Position numbers and translations under genes: made by a program. Shown here piece after piece: positions 1 to 11,206 of a stretch of DNA of 26,927 nt. The stretch covers positions 367,243-394,169 of the forward strand of contig CAJJDN010000065.1 in the NCBI GenBank assembly GCA_905182985.1, given 5' to 3'. This DNA is from Paramecium sonneborni. Taxonomy: Eukaryota; Ciliophora; Oligohymenophorea; Peniculida; Parameciidae. The stretch's first letter is position 1. The number at the start of each line of letters is the position of its first letter. The notes under the pieces are model-generated. The model saw only the letters and a program-made list of their open reading frames with translations, was not told where the DNA came from and did not search any database.

Positions 1-729
1 AGTTCTAAATTTTTCATCTGATTCTCTAATCTAATTTCTTTATGCTTCATCAATAAAACTATAATCTAGATATCTAAGATTAGGTAAAGAATTAATTATA
101 TGATTTTTATAATCTGGTTCTTTTGTAAATGGATTCCCAGCTACATTTAAAACTTATAAGTTCTTGAATTTCATTCCTTTTCCTTTACTAAAATATTGTG
201 TTACTATTTCAAAAGAAGGTATTTTATTATTACCAATTGATAAAACATTCAAAGATTTACAATTGTCCAAACCTCCAACAGAAGTAAGTTAATTATTAAA
301 CATTGATAAATCTTTCAAATTAATTAATTTATCTAATCCTTCAATTTCTTTTATCAAATTAAATGATAGATCAAGCCAATGCAAATTGACTAAATGATCT
401 AAATTCTCAATTTTTTATATTATGTTATTATCTAATTGTAACTTCTCTAATCTCTCCAAACCTTAGAGGTTTTCGATCTTCCAAATGTCTATTGATATAT
501 AATAATATTGAAATACTTTTAAAAGACAATGACATGACACGCAAAGAATTTAACATAATTTAATCTCCCATAGTTATTTTGTTTTCAGAATTGTAATCCT
601 TCACTGATTTACTTAAATATAATTTAAAAATTACATGATTAAGGTTTCATCAATAACTGTGGGCTCTATTGAAGTTTTATTGTTTCGCTTATCAATCTTA
701 GGAAGATGAGCACTTTGGAAGTTCAACAT
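1..729 (-). pseudogene. DRC3: DRC3 5' half, duplicate cut by the window start
   Basis: Start codon at 729, introns at 612-634 and 489-516, then open through the window edge. It gives about 226 codons identical to the first part of the complete gene at 1022-2822. It holds the N-terminal region and all leucine-rich repeats but none of the coiled coil. Because it matches the complete copy throughout and stops at the window edge, it is better read as an assembly or rearrangement duplicate than as a second gene. I class it as a partial copy, not as a gene inactivated by mutation. Confidence 0.75.
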
Positions 730-832
730 TAGAAATAAATATATTATTTCAATTATTTATATATAATTCTTTATTTTGAACTTCATTTAATTTTTCTCAA
801 ATAATGCTGTAATAGTAATAATATGGAGAGAA

Positions 833-998
833 ATGGAATTAATAATAAGTAAAAATAATAAATCCCATATAATTTACTTATAAAATGAAATTGTTTATAT
901 TTAAAATAAGAATAATAGTATACTGACAATCATTATGTTCATTCTTCTTCTCCAATAGGAAAGGAAGTCATACAACCCCAGAAACCATAACTAACACC
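833..998 (+). pseudogene. 74-residue gene, exons 1-2 only (copy 1)
   Basis: Start ATG at 833 and intron 893-918, followed by exon 2 (919-998), which ends at the GT of the second intron. The repeat breaks off 16 bases into that intron, at 1014, so the last exon seen at 25820-25904 is missing. A fallback 27-nt intron ending CAG would lead into 1026 onward, but no convincing exon follows there. The complete version is on the minus strand at 25820-26095. Confidence 0.6.
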
Positions 999-1021
999 GT
1001 GAGTATTGATAATACCATAAC

Positions 1022-2822
1022 TCAGAATAAATTAATAAATAATATGAATATTTGTAGAATAACCCACATTTATATTGCATAATTATCAATTTCTTTCAGA
1101 TTCATCATCAGAATGTGTCTGCAACAATTCACTTATTTATTATGTGTATTCTTCAATTTATTTGCTAATTTGCAATACATTCCTTCTATTTCTTTCATAT
1201 TACTTCTCTTTATAACTTGTAACCAATAATTTAATATCATTTCAATTGATGTTGTAATATTTGTATCCTAACATCAATAATTATCAATTTACTTTCGTAT
1301 TAGCTTTTGATTACAAATTATCTTTGATATTACTGACAGCACCTAAAAGTGTTCCTTTATTTTCAAATAACTAATAATTAATGTAATTATATTACTGTCT
1401 ATAAATCTTCATCCCATTCACTTAAATCACTTCCTTATTACACAAATACTTAATATCTATCATATTCTAATTTTGCTATATCTGTTAATTTAGTTCCAAA
1501 TTCTCTAATAAAATCACCTATCTTCTTAAATCCATGATCCCCTGATACATAATCAGACATATCTTTTGTTATAAATCCTAATTTTCCATCAAAATCTCCC
1601 AAAGCTGCCTCTATATCTACCATCAATTATAACTCTGTTGACAATAGATTATCTTTAAGTCTTTAAGTTTCTTTGTTTAAATCTTCTAATTTTTATTTCC
1701 ATCCGTCTTCGTTTCTTTCTTTTGCTCTAAAGGCTAATTTCTTTTGATGTTCGAATTTTTTAATTGTTAATATAGTTTCATTCTCACTTTTAATTTCCCT
1801 TGCTCTAACTGCTTGTTCAAATTTCTATTTAATTTATAATTTATTTTTTTACTTCAATTGATTATAATTTTGCAGTATTCTTTTGAATAACATTCTTTTA
1901 AAGATTTTCAACTGTTTCTTTAATTTTCTCCTAAAATTTGTTGATTTCTTCTTCTACTCCTTTCATTGTTTTTACTTTTTCTAATTCTTCATCTTAAATT
2001 AATTCAACACTTAAATAATTCATCATTATTATTCTTCTCCTCTTATTCTTAATTTTACATTTGCTTTAAAAAGTCTTCTTAAGTAATAGCATGAGTTCTA
2101 AATTTTTCATCTGATTCTCTAATCTAATTTCTTTATGCTTCATCAATAAAACTATAATCTAGATATCTAAGATTAGGTAAAGAATTAATTATATGATTTT
2201 TATAATCTGGTTCTTTTGTAAATGGATTCCCAGCTACATTTAAAACTTATAAGTTCTTGAATTTCATTCCTTTTCCTTTACTAAAATATTGTGTTACTAT
2301 TTCAAAAGAAGGTATTTTATTATTACCAATTGATAAAACATTCAAAGATTTACAATTGTCCAAACCTCCAACAGAAGTAAGTTAATTATTAAACATTGAT
2401 AAATCTTTCAAATTAATTAATTTATCTAATCCTTCAATTTCTTTTATCAAATTAAATGATAGATCAAGCCAATGCAAATTGACTAAATGATCTAAATTCT
2501 CAATTTTTTATATTATGTTATTATCTAATTGTAACTTCTCTAATCTCTCCAAACCTTAGAGGTTTTCGATCTTCCAAATGTCTATTGATATATAATAATA
2601 TTGAAATACTTTTAAAAGACAATGACATGACACGCAAAGAATTTAACATAATTTAATCTCCCATAGTTATTTTGTTTTCAGAATTGTAATCCTTCACTGA
2701 TTTACTTAAATATAATTTAAAAATTACATGATTAAGGTTTCATCAATAACTGTGGGCTCTATTGAAGTTTTATTGTTTCGCTTATCAATCTTAGGAAGAT
2801 GAGCACTTTGGAAGTTCAACAT
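1022..2822 (-). CDS. DRC3: DRC3 (LRRC48-like), nexin-dynein regulatory complex subunit
   Basis: This is a leucine-rich-repeat plus coiled-coil protein of the axonemal nexin-dynein regulatory complex, which links outer doublets and controls ciliary bending. The reading uses ATG at 2822 and introns 2705-2727, 2582-2609, 2040-2058, 1825-1852, 1371-1395 and 1268-1292, and gives 550 residues, near the family's usual 520-560. Residues about 58-205 are LRRs ([39 protein letters not shown]) closed by a cap with [14 protein letters not shown]. From about 215 on it is charged coiled coil, with the family motif [12 protein letters not shown] near the C terminus. The 19-nt intron and the last 30 residues are the least certain. 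An alternative, more polar tail ending at 1086 lies in another frame and would need an intron I cannot find. It is divergent from the small gene, 103 bp away. Confidence 0.9.
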
Positions 2823-3107
2823 TAGAAATAAATATATTATTTCAATTATTTATATATAATTCTTTATTTTGAACTTCATTTAATTTTTCTCAAATAATGC
2901 TGTAATAGTAATAATATGGAGAGAAATGGAATTAATAATAAGTAAAAATAATAAATCCCATATAATTTACTTATAAAATGAAATTGTTTATATTTAAAAT
3001 AAGAATAATAGTATACTGACAATCATTATGTTCATTCTTCTTCTCCAATAGGAAAGGAAGTCATACAACCCCAGAAACCATAACTAACACCGTGAGTATT
3101 GATAATA
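2094..3107. repeat. 1-kb repeat, copy 2 (internal)
   Basis: This is the direct copy of 1-1014. It is the only copy flanked on the DRC3 side by the rest of the DRC3 gene (2093 down to 1022). On its right it runs into gene-poor AT-rich DNA at 3108, so here the small divergent gene lacks its last exon. Confidence 0.95.
2926..3091 (+). pseudogene. 74-residue gene, exons 1-2 only (copy 2)
   Basis: Exons 1 and 2 are identical to those at 25930-26095 on the other strand. The second intron begins at 3092, but the sequence leaves the repeat at 3107 and enters AT-rich DNA with no recognisable exon 3. The divergent partner of the complete DRC3 gene therefore lacks its 3' end in this arrangement. Confidence 0.6.
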
Positions 3108-3968
3108 TCCAAATTAATATCTTCACTGTCTCAAATACCAAGTCTTTTCAAAAAGGAATTAAATTTCTAGTATTAAAAATAAAATATACAAAAATTTGCC
3201 ATTTTTTTATTCTGATATTTCTTTCATATTAATATTATTTCCTTAATTACTCATAGCCTTTGAATTCAAAATGTATGAATCAAAGTTTTCAATTATATCA
3301 TTGCATATTTTAGTAAGAAAAATTTAAGATAATTTGCTATCAACTTTATGTTATTAATTTAAGCAACAAATCTTAATCAGAAAACCTTTTTTACATTATT
3401 TGTTAGGGAATTATAAAAGTATAAAAGATTATTATTAACGATTTGGGTATATCGACTATAATTTTAATATCTTATTGATAATAATCTATTTTTATATTAT
3501 TTTTATTTAATTTGTAAATGATTCATTTCCTAAAAATGTAAAAAGAAATGAAAGTTTGGATTTTTATTAAAATCATCCTTAATTTATTTATCATATTTTT
3601 TTAATATTCTCTCAGTAATCTAGGAACTAGGAGCATAACTTAACTAAATAAATGTATTGATAACTATATTATATTATTTTAATATCAATTCTTCTTTGAT
3701 TTTATCATTTTATTCTTTAAATGTACTTTTTAATATTTTTGATAAGTATGTCAATTTTAGAATTATAAAGTTTGAAATAATTTATTTATTTTTATAAATA
3801 GTATTAAATTAGTAAATGTTTATGTTATAATTTTTTTATTTATAAAGACAATAATTATCAGAAATCAATTAGAAATTTTAGATTCTTTCAGTAACTCTTA
3901 TATCACTCAAATGAGAGAGGGATATTGTATTTTTGGATTAGAAATATTAATAAAAATATATAATAAAT
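3108..3968. other. AT-rich region without a recognisable gene
   Basis: There are about 860 bases of very AT-rich sequence. Frames on both strands give only Ile/Phe/Asn/Lys-rich reading without family motifs, well-placed starts or matching introns. It begins exactly where repeat copy 2 ends. Such a stretch is much longer than the other spacers of this window (30-180 bp between most genes). It could be a gene relic, or germline-type DNA retained in the macronucleus; the sequence alone does not decide. Confidence 0.6.
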
Positions 3969-4625
3969 TCAGAGATCTAATTGGTAATGATTTGTTCTGA
4001 TTCTTTTATATAATTATTCTTTCCGTGATCTTTCTCTAAAACATTGAAATTAAATTTTTTCTTTATGACATTTTTATATGAATTTATCTTTATCAATAGT
4101 TATATCATTTTCCTTGATATATAAAATAGCTTTTTTATTTGCATTGCCTACATCATCTTTATTACATTAATATATTTGTTCTTATATGAATTTATGTAGT
4201 TTGTCTGCTTTTCGAATAGCTTTGTATTCGTCATTCACAATAGATTTTTTGTTTTGAGATTTAGGTTAAAGTAATTTTTGATGATTTATAATTTGTTGAC
4301 AAGATTGAATAATATCAGTTGCTTTTCTATATGCAGGTTCATCTATAGTTTAAGAGCGAACTAGACGATTGAGATTTCTTTGAGAACACATCTTCTAAAT
4401 ATTTTGAATGGAGAGCTTGCGTTTGCTTTCAATTTCCTTTAAAATTTATTGTTAAGATTGGTTATGTATTTTAGGAAATTGATAACTTACATTAATTCCA
4501 CCATAATCTTTAAGAATATAGGTATCCAACAAATTGTTCAAGGCTGCATTTTTAGGTTTAAGAAAGTAATGAGTATTTTTATTGATAGTGTTTTTGAGAT
4601 GATAAATATTTTTAATTTACTCCAT
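3969..4625 (-). CDS. unknown soluble protein, 218 aa
   Basis: A single open frame runs from ATG at 4625 to TGA at 3969 with TAA/TAG read as Gln. I do not recognise a family. The protein is basic and polar, with a Lys/Arg-rich middle (SKRKLSIQNIQKMCSQRNL), no signal peptide or membrane segment, and a C-terminal third rich in Lys, Glu and Gln that could form helices (KFIQKCHKEKIQFQ). A GTAAG sequence near codon 46 resembles an intron start, but removing it is not needed to keep the frame open. It follows the membrane-protein gene on the same strand after 50 bp. Even use of all codon positions and steady polar composition support real coding; function unknown. Confidence 0.7.
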
Positions 4626-4675
4626 AATAATTAATAATAGGTAAAGAAGTTAAATGAATGAAAAATTAATATTTT

Positions 4676-6560
4676 TCAATAAAATTCATAATATTATCTC
4701 TGGTTTCTATGTTACCATGGATTATCAAAAACACTCTTATGCTCACAGAATTAAAAAAGCATAAATAAAGCCAATATAATCATGAAAGAAATACTTCCAT
4801 AAAATGCAAACACAACATAATTATAAGTTGAATGATACACATTTTTTGCAAAAGTATTTACTTAATTAATTGCCTATAAATTTAATATTTAAATTATACT
4901 AATATTAATCCTTCATCTTAGAAACAATTCTTTTCTAAATAAGAAGAAAATAAATGATTATGTTCTTTTAATCCATTCTAAAATATATATTGTATAAAAT
5001 TACATCACCATTAACATGATAAAGATAGAATGCTCCTAAAATGACACAGAGTGTAGCAATTAAAAAAGTAACTCCACAAAAGAATCTGGGTTATTAGAAT
5101 TCTGTCATGTCTTTCCATTCAAATAGCTAAATAGAAATTAAGATATACTCTATTTCTTATTAAGTAGAGTATGGGTATTAAAAATAATGAGATTGCAGTA
5201 AGCAACAATATTATAAAGGATAAGTATTTTTCAGTATGATAAAGACTTCTACTACTTACTGAAATCTTATCTACTTGATTTGGTTTGAGTTTTCTACATT
5301 CCTAAATAGGATTAATTTTAATTCTTTTAATTAATTAAAATGAATATGTATCTTAGTTATCCATATAACTTTGATAAAATGGTAATTAATGTAAAAGATC
5401 ATTTAAATCATTTTATTCATAAACTTTATGAATTTGAAAATGATCTAATGTTATACGATGATTTTGAAGATCTAAATATTAATCACAACCTTTTTCTGGT
5501 CTTTTAGCAAAAGGATAATATAGTTCAGATTAAAATTTAGGATTAAATTCATAGTTATAACAAGGTGATGATTAACTTTAACCTAATCCAGGTACTAATT
5601 ATAAATCTACAACAGAATCAGCATCCTAATATTATTTAATAAAAATATGATTTCCAATTTGAATTGAATGTTCCTCATCAGATCTACTATTACGTTTAAT
5701 TAGATTTGACAAGGGACATCTTTTAGTAATTGGTACACAAATATTTCCACATTATTTATAGCCATTATCACATGTGAGTCCAATTAAATTTTACCAATCT
5801 TGATATTTTTTAATACAAAAACTTTTAGATTACCAAATATTTAGATTTACAGAATCATGAGATCTAACTCTTTAACACGATGACTTATAAAAACAAGTAG
5901 CAGCATGACTTGTCTCTCCATTTTCACATAAACAACCAGATTTAATACCATCCCATTATCCTATATCTGCTAATTCATAACCATTTGGACATCTAATATT
6001 CCTATGTCTAAAATATTCAATCATTGTCACTTCTGGTGTTACTTCATTTGCTTCTATAATATCTTCTATTGGATCCATTTCTAAATTTTCTTTTAAAGTT
6101 TTTAATGTATTGTGAGCTCCTTCAGGATTAAAATGTTTAATCTTTGCACCAACCATGCATGACATAACAATCAAAATTAATATCAAGAATGCTATTGGTA
6201 AAAAATACATTATCCAATCTATCAACTAATTTATTCAATTCTTTATATTACGTATGACACTTTCGAATTTTATTTCACTTATTATTGTTAATACTAATTT
6301 TATATAACAATCTAAGAAGATGCTTATTTTATTGGTTAAGGATTTGCTACTTATAATTCTTATACTTGATTTTATCCTCTAAATATTTTCATTTCAGTTT
6401 CCAATAGCTCTGGCTATTAAGGTTGATACACGGGTTTCCCTATCTATGATTAATTTACTATTCTTTTATTATTATACTTACTTATAGGGACTGTTTGATT
6501 ATGACTATTGTAATAAGAAGTCTAAGGATTTTAGTATTGCGAATTTGTATTTGAAAACAT
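4676..6560 (-). CDS. four-helix membrane protein with Cys-rich ectodomain, 594 aa
   Basis: Introns at 6226-6251, 5127-5148, 4978-5003 and 4874-4899 join five exons into one 595-codon frame. Residues 1-103 are a Gln/Asn-rich cytosolic-type tail. A first hydrophobic helix (MYFLPIAFLILILIVMSCMV) follows at about 107-130. Then comes an outer domain of about 310 residues with many cysteines (RCPNGY, GCLCENG, TCFYKSSC, LTCDNGY). Three more helices lie near 443, 474 and 557 (the second is FFCGVTFLIATLCVILGAFY), followed by a short polar tail. The CxNG-type repeats recall small EGF-like or other disulfide modules, but I could not assign one. It probably sits at the cell surface or in the secretory pathway. 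No family recognised. It is divergent from the ORP gene over a 176-bp spacer. Confidence 0.8.
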
Positions 6561-6736
6561 TTATATTTTTTTATTGTTAATTAAATATTTTTATTCATTA
6601 ATATAATTCTCATGTTTTTGAAATAATAAAATATCCTTTTATTTTCTAACTGTCTTTAATTATATTTTTAATCTATATACTTTAATTATTTTTATAGATA
6701 TGATTTTATACAAATACAAATAATTATCTAAAATTA
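6561..6736. promoter_or_regulatory. divergent promoter region
   Basis: This 176-bp AT-rich spacer lies between the start codons of the membrane-protein gene (leftward, 6560) and the ORP gene (rightward, 6737). It must hold both promoters if the starts are right. No specific element is recognised. Confidence 0.4.
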
Positions 6737-9103
6737 ATGATATCTTTATTTAATATTAATTAAAATGTATCAAAATGAGACAGAATTTTATAGCGGAAGC
6801 AGTTTTAAGGAATCTGGTATAATGAAAAAATAGAAAGAAAAACTCTTTATATTTTACTCAAATACTCAGGTGAAAAGTATTTATTAATTCTGAAGGTTTT
6901 ATAAATATAAGATATTAGAGAATAAATATAAAAATAAATAAGGATTTCTAATTACACGTTAAAAAGATTAGGTCGATATTCAGATAAATATGTTATAAAC
7001 AATTGAGTCAATAAAATGAGATAAAATTTGGTTGGAATAATGAGAAGGAATACTTACAATGGTAAGATTGTTTTTCAGGAGAATGGTAAAATAAATAAAC
7101 AGCAAGAAAAGTTTTAGAAGAATTTGATAGATCATTACCTGAAGTTGAACCTTATATTGATAAATAACCATTAATAACAAAATCTAAAGCAAAACCAAGT
7201 TTGTTATCAAGAGATAAGATTTAGAAAATGATTCCACATTTACCTGATTTTATATAGGTAATGTAAAGAAAATTAATTGTTAGAAAGATATGGAAATATT
7301 GCTCTAAAAATTCCTTATAAAATTTGGATGGTTTTAGTGATATTGATAATTTTAAGTAAATATTAGATTAAATAAATGCTCAATTATATTAAGACAATTA
7401 GAACTATATCATGATTAAATTGATTAGAATTTGGTTGAATATTTAAATCAATATAAAATAATAAGATCAGCTTTAATGTTTAGCCTTCTAAGTATGTTTT
7501 TGATAATTATTTAGCAAGTAAGATTATAGAAGTCTCTTAATTGAAGAGATCTATGTGGAATGTGAAGATAAAGATTCAGGAGAAAATATGCTGAAAGTAT
7601 TACTTATGAATATTACATCAAATGATAGAAATCTAATATAAATATAAGAGTTAATTTAATAGTTAACAGAGAATGTAATTAAAAAGAATTATGAGAGTAT
7701 GGATACACTCCAAATTTCAATGAAATCAACAGATCAAGAAATTTAGGGAATGACATCTGAATAACATTTGATGTAATCTAGAGAGGAGTTTTAGAAATTA
7801 ATAGACTTAGTATATAATGGAGTTTATATAGATAAAGCAAAGAATTAATAATAAGATTAGAGAATTTCATAAGGATTGATTAAATAATTGGAAACTAGTG
7901 AAGAAGAGGGGCATTTTATGTATACAAAATATTATAGAGTGGATTAATAAAGAGGAGGATTAACTTATCATAATGAAAGATTACTTAAAGATTAGAGATC
8001 TGTACTTTTGAATATGATAAAGAGGATTGGATCTAATATAATAAATGGTAAATCTGATATGTCAGTTTCATTACCAATTTAAATATTTGAAAATAGTTCC
8101 TTTTTAGAAAGAATGGCTAGAGCTATGGGACATGCACTTATATTTTTAAAACCTATAGATTAATCAACAAATGTTATTGAATAAATGAAATTAACTTTAA
8201 GATTTCATATGTCAAGTTCTATGATGGGTATTTAATAAGAAAAACCTTTTAATCCTATTTTAGGAGAGACATTCTAAGGTAGTATTAAAGGATGTCCTAT
8301 TTATTTAGAATAAACATCTCTTCATCCTCTTATTTCTAATTATATCATGTATGGTGGGGATTATAAAATTTATGGAGCATTTAGTCCTGTTGTCAATATG
8401 GGATGTAAAAGTCTATCTGGTGAATAACATGGTCATAGTATTGTACACTTTCTTAATACAAATTTTAAATTTTAATACATCAATCAACCATTTACTGTCT
8501 ATAATATAATTACAGGTTAAAGGAATGTTAATTGTCATAAAAGAAGTTTTTGTTTTTAACCAGATCTATAATTATGTGCTGTTATCTATTCAACCCTAAA
8601 TATAAAAATAGTAGCTTTTTTTCTAAATCAAAATAACTAATTGATTATCTTGTTGGTCAAATTTACAAAGTTAATCCTATGTGTATTCAACGTTGTAAAT
8701 TAGCGCATAAAACTGGTTCTGGATTGTACATGAAACTTTAAATAAAAAAAAAAGAAATTTTGAAAGGTTATGTATAAATCACAGGAAGATGGACTACTCA
8801 TTTAGATATCAATAATTAAAGATATTGGGATATCAATATTCATAGGTATTTAAGTAAATATATTAATAGACCATTTATTTTAGAATTTGAATAAAATCCT
8901 TTACCATCTGATTGTTTATATAGATTAGATTTATTGTTAATGAAAATGAAAGATATACAAAGAACTTAGGAAATGAAAGAATATATGGAAGTATGATTTA
9001 TTAAAATGAGTGGATTTAATTATAGAATAAAGAAGGAATTAAAAGTTAAGATAAAGATAGTGAATATGATTTTGATAATATAATTTAAATGAAAACTGTG
9101 TGA
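6737..9103 (+). CDS. PH-domain oxysterol-binding protein (ORP) with a -1 frameshift
   Basis: ORPs exchange sterol or other lipid for PI4P at membrane contact sites. ATG at 6737; introns 6767-6793, 6870-6895, 7331-7356, 7434-7465, 7492-7514 and 8991-9025 (or 8991-9010). The result is a PH domain near residues 11-115 (FQGIWYNEKIERKTLYILLK, YLQWQDCFSGEW), a linker, and an ORD. The ORD signature EKPFNPILGETF is at about residue 457, and the C-terminal block PLPSDCLYRLDLLLMKMKD is intact. The usual EQxSHHPP motif reads EQTSLHPLIS, so the first PI4P-contacting His and the last Pro are changed. Near 8587-8591 the frame jumps: CAVIY lies in one frame and FNPKYKNSSFF in the next, as if one T were missing; the exon total is also one base short of a multiple of three. 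It may be a recent pseudogene, a sequence error, or a rare allele. The 3' part is repeated after each N. Confidence 0.85.
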
Positions 9104-9824
9104 ATTAATTAGTTTAGTCATATTAATTTTAATTAAAATGGATTTCGAAATGAATGATTCTATTGAAGCAGAGAGACGAAAATATATACTATTAACATTA
9201 AATGGATAACCAGATGCAAATATAATAAGGTTTAAGTTCTTTTAAGTAAGATTTTGATTTAAGTTAGAGATAAATTTGTATGGTTGATATCAAAATGAAA
9301 GCAGAGAATTACTATCAGATGAAAATTCAATAGCTTAGATTATTCACATAATAAGGGATAGAGATATTTTAAGAGGATCTTCCATATATAAAAGAAGGGA
9401 CTCTTCTGTATATATCAGATAGTATGAATTGTATCGAATTTGATTCTTAGGCAACGATTTTGATGCTTATTCATAGATAAGTGTTTACTAAATAGTAAAA
9501 GTATTAGGTGAAGGTGGATTTGGGAAAGTAATGTTAGGTAAACATAAGGTAACTGGAGAGTAAGTAGCAATAAAATTGATAGATTCTGGGAAATTATGGA
9601 ATGCAGAGGATATAGATTTAGTATTTAGAGAGGCAGAAGTAATGAAGAATTTAAGACATAATAATATAATAAAGATATTGAATTGTTATACATTACCTAA
9701 TATGTAAGTGGTTTTAATAATGGAATTTTTATAGGGAGGGGATTTGGTTGAATATATTTAAGGTATCTTATAAAAATGATTAAATTTTAAGAGAAGGGAG
9801 GATTATCAGAAGAGGAAGCAAGAG
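8444..9824. repeat. contig-end overlap, left copy (repeated at 9826-11206)
   Basis: These 1381 bases recur directly after the N at 9825 with offset 1382. The duplicate begins immediately right of the N and this copy ends immediately left of it, which is the pattern of two overlapping contigs placed end to end. Confidence 0.93.
9138..9824 (+). pseudogene. protein kinase 5' part, duplicate cut by the N at 9825
   Basis: This has the same start (9138) and the same introns (9246-9267, 9431-9450, 9763-9791) as the complete gene at 11869-13970. It runs only to SEEEAR of the kinase domain and then meets the N. It is identical to the complete copy throughout, so it is a redundant contig end and not a second gene. 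Confidence 0.9.
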
Positions 9825-9825
9825 N
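9825..9825. other. single N: unmerged contig join
   Basis: One undetermined base separates two contigs whose ends overlap by 1381 bp. The kinase reading frame is broken here only because the overlap was not collapsed. Confidence 0.95.
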
Positions 9826-10485
9826 TACACTTTCTTAATACAAATTTTAAATTTTAATACATCAATCAACCATTTACTGTCTATAATATAATTACAGGTT
9901 AAAGGAATGTTAATTGTCATAAAAGAAGTTTTTGTTTTTAACCAGATCTATAATTATGTGCTGTTATCTATTCAACCCTAAATATAAAAATAGTAGCTTT
10001 TTTTCTAAATCAAAATAACTAATTGATTATCTTGTTGGTCAAATTTACAAAGTTAATCCTATGTGTATTCAACGTTGTAAATTAGCGCATAAAACTGGTT
10101 CTGGATTGTACATGAAACTTTAAATAAAAAAAAAAGAAATTTTGAAAGGTTATGTATAAATCACAGGAAGATGGACTACTCATTTAGATATCAATAATTA
10201 AAGATATTGGGATATCAATATTCATAGGTATTTAAGTAAATATATTAATAGACCATTTATTTTAGAATTTGAATAAAATCCTTTACCATCTGATTGTTTA
10301 TATAGATTAGATTTATTGTTAATGAAAATGAAAGATATACAAAGAACTTAGGAAATGAAAGAATATATGGAAGTATGATTTATTAAAATGAGTGGATTTA
10401 ATTATAGAATAAAGAAGGAATTAAAAGTTAAGATAAAGATAGTGAATATGATTTTGATAATATAATTTAAATGAAAACTGTGTGA
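9826..10485 (+). pseudogene. ORP 3' part, duplicate
   Basis: This repeats the second half of the oxysterol-binding domain (from VHFLNTNF onward) up to the TGA at 10483-10485. It contains the same apparent one-base deletion (9969-9973), which shows that the deletion is in both contigs and not a fault of one contig end. Confidence 0.9.
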
Positions 10486-11206
10486 ATTAATTAGTTTAGT
10501 CATATTAATTTTAATTAAAATGGATTTCGAAATGAATGATTCTATTGAAGCAGAGAGACGAAAATATATACTATTAACATTAAATGGATAACCAGATGCA
10601 AATATAATAAGGTTTAAGTTCTTTTAAGTAAGATTTTGATTTAAGTTAGAGATAAATTTGTATGGTTGATATCAAAATGAAAGCAGAGAATTACTATCAG
10701 ATGAAAATTCAATAGCTTAGATTATTCACATAATAAGGGATAGAGATATTTTAAGAGGATCTTCCATATATAAAAGAAGGGACTCTTCTGTATATATCAG
10801 ATAGTATGAATTGTATCGAATTTGATTCTTAGGCAACGATTTTGATGCTTATTCATAGATAAGTGTTTACTAAATAGTAAAAGTATTAGGTGAAGGTGGA
10901 TTTGGGAAAGTAATGTTAGGTAAACATAAGGTAACTGGAGAGTAAGTAGCAATAAAATTGATAGATTCTGGGAAATTATGGAATGCAGAGGATATAGATT
11001 TAGTATTTAGAGAGGCAGAAGTAATGAAGAATTTAAGACATAATAATATAATAAAGATATTGAATTGTTATACATTACCTAATATGTAAGTGGTTTTAAT
11101 AATGGAATTTTTATAGGGAGGGGATTTGGTTGAATATATTTAAGGTATCTTATAAAAATGATTAAATTTTAAGAGAAGGGAGGATTATCAGAAGAGGAAG
11201 CAAGAG
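9826..11206. repeat. contig-end overlap, right copy of 8444-9824
   Basis: Direct repeat of 8444-9824. It begins inside the ORP lipid-binding domain and carries the ORP 3' end and the kinase 5' end again. Confidence 0.93.

Larger units (their letters stand above)
1..1014. repeat. 1-kb repeat, copy 1 (direct to copy 2, inverted to copy 3)
   Basis: Every stretch compared matches 2094-3107 (offset 2093) and, for bases 1-1011, the reverse complement of 25917-26927 (coordinates sum to 26928). The unit holds the 5' half of DRC3 on the minus strand, a 103-bp divergent spacer, and the first two exons of a small plus-strand gene. Copies 1 and 2 part after base 1014, where the sequence turns from gagtattgataata into different flanks. 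The outer edge is the window end itself. Confidence 0.95.

Noticed and set aside
4449..4634. Plus-strand 61-codon open frame
   Set aside because: It lies antisense to the 218-residue minus-strand gene and has no features of its own.
7259..7284. A 26-nt GT...TAG intron in the ORP linker
   Set aside because: It looks like a good intron, but removing it breaks the frame, whereas keeping it lets the following three introns join the PH domain to the ORD without any frameshift.
7380..7560. Several apparent frameshifts between the PH and lipid-binding domains
   Set aside because: Introns of 26, 32 and 23 nt at 7331, 7434 and 7492 account for all the frame changes. Only the change near 8587-8591 remains unexplained.
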